Below are positions 1 to 6,322 of a DNA stretch of 7,357 bases, piece by piece (positions within the stretch are counted from its first letter, which is position 1; every line of letters begins with the position of its first letter). A program made the translations under genes and the position numbers. This DNA comes from Treponema sp. (GTDB lineage Bacteria; Spirochaetota; Spirochaetia; Treponematales; Treponemataceae): positions 1 to 7,357 of the forward strand of contig JAAZLA010000141.1 in NCBI GenBank assembly GCA_012799545.1, given 5' to 3'. The notes beneath the pieces are model-generated. The model ran no database searches. It was not told where the DNA came from and saw only the letters and a list, made by a program, of their open reading frames with translations.

Positions 1-300
1 ACTAAAACCACCTGCGCGAGCTGCAGCAAGACCAGTTTCCAAATCTTCTTTTTCACCCTGCCCCGGATATCGAAAATGTGCATGCCAGTCAACAAAGGCG
101 GGCATAAGCACCAGTCCCTTTGCATTTATTTTTTCATCGCATGAATCGATGAGCTTGCGCAAACTCGGCGCAATACAAATATTTGAAACATCCTTACCCA
201 ATAAAACCACAGACTCTATCTTTCCCTTTCGTACCACAACAGCTCCGTACTCGTCTGTGTTTGTATCAACAATTCTTACATTATATATAATTTTTTTCAT
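1..300 (-). CDS. pyrC: Dihydroorotase, N-terminal part (3' end beyond the window)
   Basis: Dihydroorotase closes N-carbamoyl-L-aspartate to L-dihydroorotate, step three of de novo pyrimidine synthesis, in the cytoplasm. Translating the minus strand from the ATG at 300-298 gives 100 open codons to the window edge, starting MKKIIYNVRIVD. Residues 67-80 (PAFVDWHAHFRYPG) match the amidohydrolase metal motif D-x-H-x-H-x-R, with H73, H75 and R77 as the expected zinc ligands and substrate arginine. EDLETG at 85-90 and AAARAGGFS at 92-100 follow the class I dihydroorotase pattern. The residue after R77 is Tyr, where the family usually has Glu or Asp (REPG/RDPG). The start overlaps the pyrI stop by one base (TGATG), and an AGGTGAGG ribosome site sits 7 nt upstream, so translation is probably coupled. 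The carbamylated lysine and remaining ligands lie outside the window. A hydantoinase or allantoinase is less likely given the pyrBI context. Confidence 0.93.
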   Translation of the reverse strand, partial: MKKIIYNVRIVDTNTDEYGAVVVRKGKIESVVLLGKDVSNICIAPSLRKLIDSCDEKINAKGLVLMPAFVDWHAHFRYPGQGEKEDLETGLAAARAGGFS

Positions 301-740
301 CAAAAAACCTCACCTATCCCTGCGCGATAAAGCTCATCGCAATATTCACAACAATACTCAGCTCGTTTTTTATCAACAAGAGTAAAAACATGGGTTATAT
401 ATTTTTCTGTACTTGTTATACAACGAGGATTTTTACAGGCAATAATATTTTCAACGCGATCTGGCAGAGTGAGGTTTATTTTTCGCGTAATGCGCTCTTC
501 CACCACAACATTTATCGTTATATTTGGGTCAATAAAACCAAGCACCGAATAGTCTATAGAAATAATACTATCGATTTTTATAATATCTTTTTTACCATGT
601 GTTTTTGAAGGCACGTTCATAATCATCGCAACTGAAAAATCGGCCTTATCGAGACCAAGCCATGAAAAAATACGCGGTCCGCTTCCTGCGCGAATATGGT
701 CGATTACCAAACCATTTTTTATCGTATCAACATGTATCAT
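300..740 (-). CDS. pyrI: Aspartate carbamoyltransferase regulatory subunit
   Basis: PyrI (146 aa; E. coli 153) has no catalytic activity. It pairs with PyrB trimers to form the class B dodecamer and carries the allosteric nucleotide site. The zinc domain that contacts PyrB is complete: C102-x4-C107 and C131-x2-C134, with the same spacings as E. coli C109, C114, C138 and C141. In the N-terminal nucleotide-binding domain, VIDH (D14, H15), KKDIIK (K51, K55) and K87 before the LPDR motif line up with E. coli D19, H20, K56, K60 and K94, so ATP/CTP/UTP control is likely kept. The start ATG at 740 follows the pyrB stop by 11 nt and has AGGAAG 5 nt upstream (746-751). The stop overlaps the pyrC start. 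Residue alignment to E. coli is from memory; the identification is secure. Confidence 0.97.
   Translation of the reverse strand: MIHVDTIKNGLVIDHIRAGSGPRIFSWLGLDKADFSVAMIMNVPSKTHGKKDIIKIDSIISIDYSVLGFIDPNITINVVVEERITRKINLTLPDRVENIIACKNPRCITSTEKYITHVFTLVDKKRAEYCCEYCDELYRAGIGEVF
308..315 (-). promoter_or_regulatory. Ribosome binding site of pyrC, inside the pyrI 3' end
   Basis: AGGTGAGG on the minus strand, 7 nt (TTTTTTG) before the pyrC ATG. It lies inside the last codons of pyrI, and the pyrI stop and pyrC start share one base. It fixes the ATG at 300 as the start and suggests translational coupling of the two genes. Confidence 0.75.
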
Positions 741-751
741 TCTATCTTCCT

Positions 752-1675
752 TTAGATTGCACCGGTGAGTTTTGCAATCAGCGCCATACGCGCATACATG
801 CCAAACTCAACCTGCTTAAAATAAACCGCCCTCGGATCGGAGTCAACTTCAGGAGAAATTTCATTCACGCGTGGAAGCGGGTGCATAACAATGAGGTTTT
901 TTCGTGCTCCTTTCATTTTTTCTGCATCCAAAATATAACTATCTTTTAGGCGGATATAATCTTGCTCGTTAAAAAACCGTTCCTTTTGAACACGCGTCAT
1001 ATATAAGATGTCTAGGTCTCCAATAACATCATCGAGTTGCTCGACGCTTGTATAGGCTATACCTAGAGGTTTCAAAATCTGTGACTCAAGATAACTAGGA
1101 ATCTGCAATTCCGTCGGGCTTATGAGAACAAATTTCACGTTTGAATACCGACTCATCGCTTTTATAAGACTATGCACAGTTCGCCCAAACTTAAGGTCAC
1201 CACAAAGACCAATCGTAAGGTTTGAAAACCCACCCTTAATAGAACGAATTGTCAGCAAATCCGTAAGCGTTTGTGTCGGATGCTGATGCCCACCGTCCCC
1301 TGCATTTATGATTGGTTTTGAAGAATATTTTGATGCAAGCATTGCAGCCCCTTCTTTCGGACTTCGCATCGCTATAATATCGCTATAGGCAGCAACAGTT
1401 CGAATAGTATCGGCTAAGCTTTCTCCCTTCGCTGTCGAGCTTGAAAGCGCATCCGCAAAACCTAAAAAGGTACCACCCAAACGCATTATCGCAGCTTCAA
1501 AAGAAAGCCTCGTTCTCGTGCTTGGCTCAAAAAAAAGCGTCGCAAGAATCTTGCCCCTACACACATCCATAAATGCTGCTGGGTCTACAAGAATCTGCTC
1601 CGCTAAAGAACAAATTTCATCTATTTCTTTTACACTTAAATTACTCGGTTCAATAACATGTTTGCCTTTTAACAT
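752..1675 (-). CDS. pyrB: Aspartate carbamoyltransferase catalytic subunit
   Basis: PyrB joins carbamoyl phosphate and L-aspartate to N-carbamoyl-L-aspartate, the committed step of pyrimidine synthesis. At 307 aa it is of normal length (E. coli 311). The carbamoyl-phosphate loop S52-T-R-T55 lies in FEPSTRTRLSFE. The 80s loop SSSTAKGE supplies Ser79/80 and K83. R104, H132 and Q135 (HPTQ) and R165 (FGRTVHSL) are present, as are the aspartate-domain residues R228 and Q230 (TRVQ) and L267-P268 (HPLPR). All known active-site positions therefore look intact. It is the first gene of pyrB-pyrI-pyrC. The start ATG at 1675 has AAAAGGGG 4 nt upstream (1680-1687) and a promoter at 1696-1725. An adjacent pyrI makes a holoenzyme with regulatory subunits the natural reading, rather than a stand-alone trimer. 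Ornithine carbamoyltransferase is excluded by the TRVQ and HPLPR motifs. Confidence 0.98.
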   Translation of the reverse strand: MLKGKHVIEPSNLSVKEIDEICSLAEQILVDPAAFMDVCRGKILATLFFEPSTRTRLSFEAAIMRLGGTFLGFADALSSSTAKGESLADTIRTVAAYSDIIAMRSPKEGAAMLASKYSSKPIINAGDGGHQHPTQTLTDLLTIRSIKGGFSNLTIGLCGDLKFGRTVHSLIKAMSRYSNVKFVLISPTELQIPSYLESQILKPLGIAYTSVEQLDDVIGDLDILYMTRVQKERFFNEQDYIRLKDSYILDAEKMKGARKNLIVMHPLPRVNEISPEVDSDPRAVYFKQVEFGMYARMALIAKLTGAI

Positions 1676-1695
1676 ACAGCCCCTTTTCTACGCAC

Positions 1696-1725
1696 AGTAT
1701 ATCATACTTTTATTCTTTTTCTCAA
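1696..1725 (-). promoter_or_regulatory. Promoter of pyrB-pyrI-pyrC
   Basis: On the minus strand, TTGAGA (1720-1725), an 18-nt spacer, then TATACT (1696-1701) preceded by TGA, giving an extended -10 (TGnTATACT). The predicted start near 1689 leaves a leader of only about 14 nt, which contains the AAAAGGGG ribosome site. That is too short for an attenuator or a PyrR-binding stem. Inferred from consensus match only. Confidence 0.65.
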
Positions 1726-1748
1726 GCTAAGAAAAAAATTAAACTTCC

Positions 1749-1777
1749 TTGTTATTTCACCTAAAGCTTGTTATACT
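1749..1777 (+). promoter_or_regulatory. Promoter of pepF, probably giving a leaderless mRNA
   Basis: TTGTTA (1749-1754), a 17-nt spacer, then TATACT (1772-1777) preceded by TGT (extended -10). Start is expected at about 1783-1786, and A1786 is the first base of the pepF ATG. No Shine-Dalgarno is visible between the -10 and the ATG. It diverges from the pyrB promoter, with 23 nt between the two -35 boxes. Confidence 0.65.
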
Positions 1778-1785
1778 TTATTATT

Positions 1786-3591
1786 ATGAGTACAAAATCT
1801 ATACCTTTACGTAAAGACGTAAAACAAGAAGACAAATGGGACCTAACAAGTCTTTACAATAGCCTTGATGAATGGGAAACAGATCTCAAAACTGTACCCG
1901 AAAAAACCAAAACTCTCGCGTCTTTCAAAGGCCGACTCGCTGAAAACGAAGAAAATTTACTAGAAGCTCTTAAAGCATTCAGCAAACTTGAAGAGACAAT
2001 AGAAAAACTTGCATCCTACGCTTTTTTACTCACCACAACAGATGCTTCCGATTCAAGCTATCAAGATATCTATGGCAGGATAATGATAGCGGCAAGTAAA
2101 TCCGAAGAAGAATTGAGTTTTTTTGTACCAGAGATACAAAGCATTCCGGAAGAAAAACTTACAAAATGGATAGAAACGGATGACTTTGCTGATTTTAAAA
2201 TTGCTATAGAAAAACTCTTGTGGCTCAAGCCCTATATCTTATCTGAAAAAGAAGAGCGACTCTTTGCCCTTCAAATGGAAGCGAATGGAACCGCACAAAA
2301 AGCTTTTTCTATGCTCACAAATGTTGATTTAGATTTTGGCACAATAAAAACTGATGCAGGGGAAGAAGCCCTCAGCCAATCCACTTATTCCATTTTTTTA
2401 GAAAGCGCAAATCGAGATATTCGCGAAGCTGCCTATAAAAAATTCTACGGCACCTTTGACAAGCATAAAAACACCCTTGCAAGCCTCTACGCAGGAAGCG
2501 TCCATCTCGACATTTACAATGCCAGAGCTCGCGGATATACATCGAGCATAGAAGCTGCGCTCTACCGTGATAAGGTTCCCCTCGCAGTCTACGAAAACCT
2601 CATCGCTACTATTCATGAACACAAGGCTGTTTTCCACAAATACTACAGCCTACGAAAAAAAATCCTCAAGCTCGATACCTTACGACATTGGGATGTCTAC
2701 GTCCCCCTCGTACCCGAAGTTTCTCGAATAACTCCCTATGCCGAAGCTGTCGATATCTTACGGGAAGCTCTCCGTCCACTTGGCAACGAATACACTGATA
2801 TTCTTTGCTCTGGATTACTGAATGGCTGGGTTGATAAATACGAAAATAAAGGAAAACGAAGCGGTGCATTTTCGGCAGGAGGCTATACCGGCTATCCCTA
2901 TATCTTGATGAATTACAAAGAAAATGTCCTACGCGATGTATTCACCCTCGCACACGAAGGCGGACATTCTATGCACACCTACTATTCTGCAAGAAATAAC
3001 CCCTTTTTAAGCTATAATTATACTATTTTTGAAGCTGAAGTTGCATCAACTTTCAACGAAGACTTACTTTTTCATTATCTTTTGAAACATTCTGCCGATA
3101 ATACTATGAAGGCATATTTACTTTGTAATCGCGCATCTGATATTTTGGCAACACTCTACAGACAAACAATGTTTGCTGAGTTTGAAAAGATAACACACGA
3201 AAAACAAGAAAGCGGACAACCTTTGACGCTTGATTTATTACGAAGTGAATATAGAAACTTACTTGTAAGCTATTTTGGACCAGAAATGCAATTTGAAAGC
3301 GAAAGCGATCTCGAATCACTTCGGATCCCTCACTTTTATTCTGCTTTCTACGTCTATAAATACGCAACTGGAGTCTCTGCTTCCTTAGCCCTAGCTAAAA
3401 AAGTAAGAGAAGGTACAGAACAAGAAAGACAAGATTATTTTAAGTTTTTATCGAGCGGGGGTTCAGCCTATCCTATTCAAGCTTTAAAAAAAGCAGGAGT
3501 AAATATGGAAGAAAAAGGGCCTATACGAGCTGCGATACAAGAATTTGAAAATCTTGTTACAGAAATGGAAAAATTGCTACTAGTGCAATAA
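1786..3591 (+). CDS. pepF: Oligoendopeptidase F, M3 family zinc metallopeptidase
   Basis: PepF hydrolyses short peptides (roughly 7-17 residues in characterised members) in the cytoplasm. There is no signal peptide or membrane segment. The protein is 601 aa, the usual family length. The N-terminal KWDLTSLY (from residue 23) is the typical PepF opening. The catalytic motif H390-E-G-G-H394 gives two zinc ligands and the catalytic Glu391; E418 in FEAEVASTFNE is the expected third ligand. RIPHFYSAFYVYKYATG (513-529) and LSSGGSAYP (555-563) are the conserved substrate-side and C-terminal motifs. The ATG at 1786 was chosen over an in-frame TTG at 1768 because the TTG lies upstream of the -10 box and adds six non-conserved residues. 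The ATG has no Shine-Dalgarno. The deaminase-like gene follows after 22 nt on the same strand, with no terminator visible between. The M3B/PepF family is clear; the exact substrate range is not. Confidence 0.96.
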   Translation: MSTKSIPLRKDVKQEDKWDLTSLYNSLDEWETDLKTVPEKTKTLASFKGRLAENEENLLEALKAFSKLEETIEKLASYAFLLTTTDASDSSYQDIYGRIMIAASKSEEELSFFVPEIQSIPEEKLTKWIETDDFADFKIAIEKLLWLKPYILSEKEERLFALQMEANGTAQKAFSMLTNVDLDFGTIKTDAGEEALSQSTYSIFLESANRDIREAAYKKFYGTFDKHKNTLASLYAGSVHLDIYNARARGYTSSIEAALYRDKVPLAVYENLIATIHEHKAVFHKYYSLRKKILKLDTLRHWDVYVPLVPEVSRITPYAEAVDILREALRPLGNEYTDILCSGLLNGWVDKYENKGKRSGAFSAGGYTGYPYILMNYKENVLRDVFTLAHEGGHSMHTYYSARNNPFLSYNYTIFEAEVASTFNEDLLFHYLLKHSADNTMKAYLLCNRASDILATLYRQTMFAEFEKITHEKQESGQPLTLDLLRSEYRNLLVSYFGPEMQFESESDLESLRIPHFYSAFYVYKYATGVSASLALAKKVREGTEQERQDYFKFLSSGGSAYPIQALKKAGVNMEEKGPIRAAIQEFENLVTEMEKLLLVQ

Positions 3592-3601
3592 AAACATGAA
3601 C

Positions 3602-3605
3602 GGAG
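3602..3605 (+). promoter_or_regulatory. Ribosome binding site that sets the deaminase start
   Basis: GGAG lies 8 nt before the ATG at 3614. An in-frame ATG at 3596 lies upstream of this motif and has no ribosome site of its own (preceded by AATAAAAAC), so translation most likely starts at 3614. Confidence 0.7.
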
Positions 3606-3613
3606 TTGACGTA

Positions 3614-4525
3614 ATGATTTCTTTTTCAGAATTTTTAGATATTCCCAAAATCGATGCGCACAATCATCTAAACTTGGGAATGCGCTATTCATCCTATGCC
3701 CCATGGGCAGGTTTTTACATTCCAAATTTTCCACGAAAAATGTCTGGCTTAGATGAAATGCATGAGATTATAGGAGATTATACACGTCCAAGAGTTCAAT
3801 CAGCAAAAGATGTAAGCACGCTTTTTAGCTTATCTATAGAAGATGCGATAGAAGACGGCATTAAAATCCTTGAAGCAAGTGTTGATATGGGACTTGCACA
3901 ATTTTTTAGAAATACGACTGCTTTTTGCAATATGCTTGAATCCCTAAAGAGCCAATATATAAACGATATCAGCTTTCGTCCCGAAGTAGGAATGGGAAAA
4001 ACCTTCGATAAGGCAAAACTGAAAAAGCTCGTGCCCGAGTGCATACAAAGTGGCGTTTTTGGAAGTATTGATCTCTATGGACCAGAAGTTTTAGATGGCA
4101 TAGAAGAGTTTCAAGCCTATTTTGAACTTGCCTATAAAAAAGGATTAAAGAAAAAAGCTCATATTGGAGAATTTTCAAATGCACAAACGGTAAAAGATTT
4201 TGTCAACTTCTTTGAACTCGATGAGGTACAACACGGTATAAATGCAGCCTACGACGACTCTGCCTTACTGTTATTGAAAGAAAAAAATGTCCGCCTCAAC
4301 ATTACTCCGACAAGCAACGTAATGCTTTCTGCGGTAACGTCTTTGGAAAGCCACCCCATAAAACGTTTTGTACAAGAAGGAGTACGAGTTTCCATCGCTA
4401 CCGATGACTTACTCTTTTTTAATCGTTCAGTTAGTGAACAATGTGCCGATATGGTCAATGCGGGCTTATTCACCAAGGAAGAAGTTTTAGACATTCTAAA
4501 CCAAAGCTACGAAGAATCACTTTAG
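3614..4525 (+). CDS. Adenosine deaminase-like metal-dependent amidohydrolase
   Basis: The protein (303 aa from ATG 3614) belongs to the adenosine/AMP deaminase superfamily, whose members use zinc-activated water to remove an amino group from a purine. Visible landmarks, in family order: H16-N-H18 near the N terminus; GSIDLYGPE (150-158) corresponding to the GxDLxGxE strand; H183-I-G-E186 corresponding to HAGE; H207 in QHG; PTSNV; and T263-D264-D265. These supply the metal ligands (H16, H18, H183, D264) and catalytic residues (E186, H207, D265), so it should be active. It is divergent. The usual HLDG after the first His pair is HLNLG, so the ribose-contacting Asp is Asn20. The usual E-x-R strand is LEASVDMG. 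The protein is about 30-40 residues shorter than typical adenosine deaminases. It is probably co-transcribed with pepF, and its last 9 nt overlap the end of mnmG on the opposite strand. Adenosine is the default substrate guess; another purine nucleoside is possible. Confidence 0.8.
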   Translation: MISFSEFLDIPKIDAHNHLNLGMRYSSYAPWAGFYIPNFPRKMSGLDEMHEIIGDYTRPRVQSAKDVSTLFSLSIEDAIEDGIKILEASVDMGLAQFFRNTTAFCNMLESLKSQYINDISFRPEVGMGKTFDKAKLKKLVPECIQSGVFGSIDLYGPEVLDGIEEFQAYFELAYKKGLKKKAHIGEFSNAQTVKDFVNFFELDEVQHGINAAYDDSALLLLKEKNVRLNITPTSNVMLSAVTSLESHPIKRFVQEGVRVSIATDDLLFFNRSVSEQCADMVNAGLFTKEEVLDILNQSYEESL

Positions 4526-6280
4526 GTAAATCATCAAAAGCATTATATCTGATGACCGAATTCCCGAAATACGCCCTGCTTGTCCCAAGCTTGTCGGGCG
4601 AATTTCTTCAAGTTTTTGCCGCGACTCATTTGAAAGGCCGACTATCTTGCTATAATCAAAATCAGCAGCTATGGAAAAGTGCTCCATTTTTTTTAGCTTC
4701 TCAACTCGTTTTTCTTGCTTGAGGATATAGTGCTCGTATTTATAATCTATTTCAGCTTCTTCCCATATCCTTTTCTCATAACCAGGATTTTGCACACCCC
4801 GCTTTGTTTTAAGCAAGGAAAGAATTTCTTTTTTTAAGGCTTTTTTCTCTTCCACTGCGTCGAGCTGTGCCTTTGTTTTTAAGCCCACTTTAAAGCCTTT
4901 TTCACAAAGTCGCTCGTTTGCGGTATCATGGCGCAAATTCATACGGTACTCAGCCCGTGCGGTAAACATACGATAGGGCTCTTTTGTACCGAGCGTTACC
5001 AAGTCATCAATCATAACTCCGATATAGGCCTCATCCCTGCCTAAAAAAAGTGGCTCATATTCTACCTGCTTTTTTTGCATAGCCTTTACGCGCAAAGCTG
5101 CATTCACCCCAGCAACCAAACCTTGGCCTGCAGCTTCTTCATAGCCTGAAGTGCCATTGATTTGACCGGCAGAAAAAAGACCCACCACTTTTTTTGTTTC
5201 CAGAGACGGATAGAGTTGTGTTGGTTCAATAAAATCATATTCGACAGCATAGCCAGGGCGAGTAACCTTAGCATGCTCAAAACCAGGAATCGTTCTCAAA
5301 AAAGCATCTTGCACATCTTCAGGCAAAGAAGAACTCACACCGTTTATATACATTTCATTTGAATCCAAACTTTCTGGTTCAATAAAAATCTGATGTTTAT
5401 CCCGTTCTGCAAAACGCATCACCTTATCTTCTAGAGATGGACAATATCGAGCACCGACACCAGAAATTTTTCCTGCATATAAGGGAGATTTTAAAATATT
5501 TTCTCGAATAATTTCATGGGTTTTTTCATTTGTATAGCCAAGATAACAAGGCACCATCGGTCTTTCGATTTTTTCATTATCAAATGAAAAAGGAATAATC
5601 GTTTCATCCCCTTTTTGTATCTCAAACTTGGAAAAATCTATAGAGCATTTGAGGACACGCTGCGGAGTACCTGTTTTTAATCGCCCTATTTTAAAACCGA
5701 GTTTTTGAAGCGATTCAGTCAAGCCATAGGCGCCGAGTTCCCCGAGCCTGCCATTTGGCGCATCAAACTGCCCGATAAAGATTTTTCCTCCCATAAAAGT
5801 GCCCGTAGTAAGAACAGCAGCCCGGCAAGGAATGAGCCGACCACGCTCGGTAAGAAGCGCTTTTAAGTATGTCTTTTCTTTTTCTTCGACTTGGATATCC
5901 ACGATTGTGTCTTGCAAAAGACTCAAGTTTTCTTGCGTCTCTAGACTTTGTCGTGCAATGGAGGCATAGTAATTTTTATCAGCTTGAGAGCGCGGAGCTT
6001 GTACAGCAGGTCCTCGACTTTTGTTTAAAAGGCGAAACTGTATCATTGCCTTGTCAATGATTTTTCCCATCTCACCGCCGAGGGCATCTATCTCCCTTAC
6101 AATATTTCCCTTGGAGATACCTCCAATCGACGGGTTACAGGACAAAACTCCTATGTTCGAAATGGATTGCGTTATAAGAATTGTTTTTAAGTTCATTCGG
6201 GAGGCAGCGAGAGCAGCTTCTATTCCAGCATGCCCTCCGCCAACGATCGCAACATCATAGGATTCAATTGGTTCTTTCAT
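4517..6280 (-). CDS. mnmG: tRNA uridine-5-carboxymethylaminomethyl(34) synthesis protein MnmG (GidA)
   Basis: MnmG is an FAD enzyme that with MnmE adds carboxymethylaminomethyl (or aminomethyl) groups at C5 of wobble uridine 34 in several tRNAs. The protein is 587 aa. Evidence: the N-terminal dinucleotide motif GGGHAG (14-19); LSCNPSIGG with C48 and ARYCPSLEDK with C280, matching E. coli C47 and C277; the second GidA signature AGQINGTSGYEEAAGQG (371-387); LGTKEPYRMFTARAEYR (430-446); and the C-terminal LGQAGRISGI (565-574). It is roughly 40 residues shorter than E. coli MnmG (629 aa). The missing stretch falls between about residues 486 and 512, where the usual dlLrRPe segment is not recognisable; the reading frame is otherwise smooth, so this looks like natural compaction rather than a frameshift. 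The ATG at 6280 lies 6 nt after a -10 box and lacks a Shine-Dalgarno. The 3' end overlaps the convergent deaminase gene. Confidence 0.97.
   Translation of the reverse strand: MKEPIESYDVAIVGGGHAGIEAALAASRMNLKTILITQSISNIGVLSCNPSIGGISKGNIVREIDALGGEMGKIIDKAMIQFRLLNKSRGPAVQAPRSQADKNYYASIARQSLETQENLSLLQDTIVDIQVEEKEKTYLKALLTERGRLIPCRAAVLTTGTFMGGKIFIGQFDAPNGRLGELGAYGLTESLQKLGFKIGRLKTGTPQRVLKCSIDFSKFEIQKGDETIIPFSFDNEKIERPMVPCYLGYTNEKTHEIIRENILKSPLYAGKISGVGARYCPSLEDKVMRFAERDKHQIFIEPESLDSNEMYINGVSSSLPEDVQDAFLRTIPGFEHAKVTRPGYAVEYDFIEPTQLYPSLETKKVVGLFSAGQINGTSGYEEAAGQGLVAGVNAALRVKAMQKKQVEYEPLFLGRDEAYIGVMIDDLVTLGTKEPYRMFTARAEYRMNLRHDTANERLCEKGFKVGLKTKAQLDAVEEKKALKKEILSLLKTKRGVQNPGYEKRIWEEAEIDYKYEHYILKQEKRVEKLKKMEHFSIAADFDYSKIVGLSNESRQKLEEIRPTSLGQAGRISGIRSSDIMLLMIYLK
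4572..4600 (+). terminator. Possible hairpin terminator for pepF-deaminase inside the mnmG 3' end
   Basis: CGCCC (4572-4576) pairs with GGGCG (4596-4600), and GCTTG (4578-4582) with CAAGC (4586-4590) around a 3-nt loop, with an asymmetric bulge on the right side. It starts 46 nt after the deaminase stop. A T5 run begins at 4612, 11 nt after the stem, further away than in a classic intrinsic terminator. The bases also encode the conserved MnmG C terminus, so the pairing may be coincidental. Confidence 0.2.
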
Positions 6281-6286
6281 CTGTAT

Positions 6287-6315
6287 AGTATAGTTTTTTC
6301 TTTGATTTTTGTTAA
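6287..6315 (-). promoter_or_regulatory. Promoter of mnmG, probably giving a leaderless mRNA
   Basis: On the minus strand, TTAACA (6310-6315, five of six consensus bases), a 17-nt spacer, then TATACT (6287-6292). Only six bases (ATACAG) separate the -10 box from the mnmG ATG, so the expected start lies at 6280-6281, on or one base before the ATG. No Shine-Dalgarno is present. The promoter fills the 42-nt gap after the chemoreceptor gene, so mnmG can be expressed independently of it. Confidence 0.65.
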
Positions 6316-6322
6316 GATAGGC

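Noticed and set aside
149..949. Plus-strand open frames at 149-385, 390-608 and 662-949
   Set aside because: They lie opposite pyrC, pyrI and pyrB, whose motifs are unmistakable; the predicted products show no recognisable domains or ribosome sites.
1768..1785. TTG start extending pepF by six residues
   Set aside because: It lies upstream of the predicted -10 box, has no ribosome site, and the added residues (MLYFII) are not part of the family N terminus.
3596..3613. ATG start extending the deaminase by six residues
   Set aside because: No Shine-Dalgarno precedes it, while GGAG sits 8 nt before the ATG at 3614; the extra residues are not conserved-looking.
2398..4494. Minus-strand open frames of 67-87 residues opposite pepF and the deaminase
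   Set aside because: They are antisense shadows of well-identified genes, with no motifs of their own.
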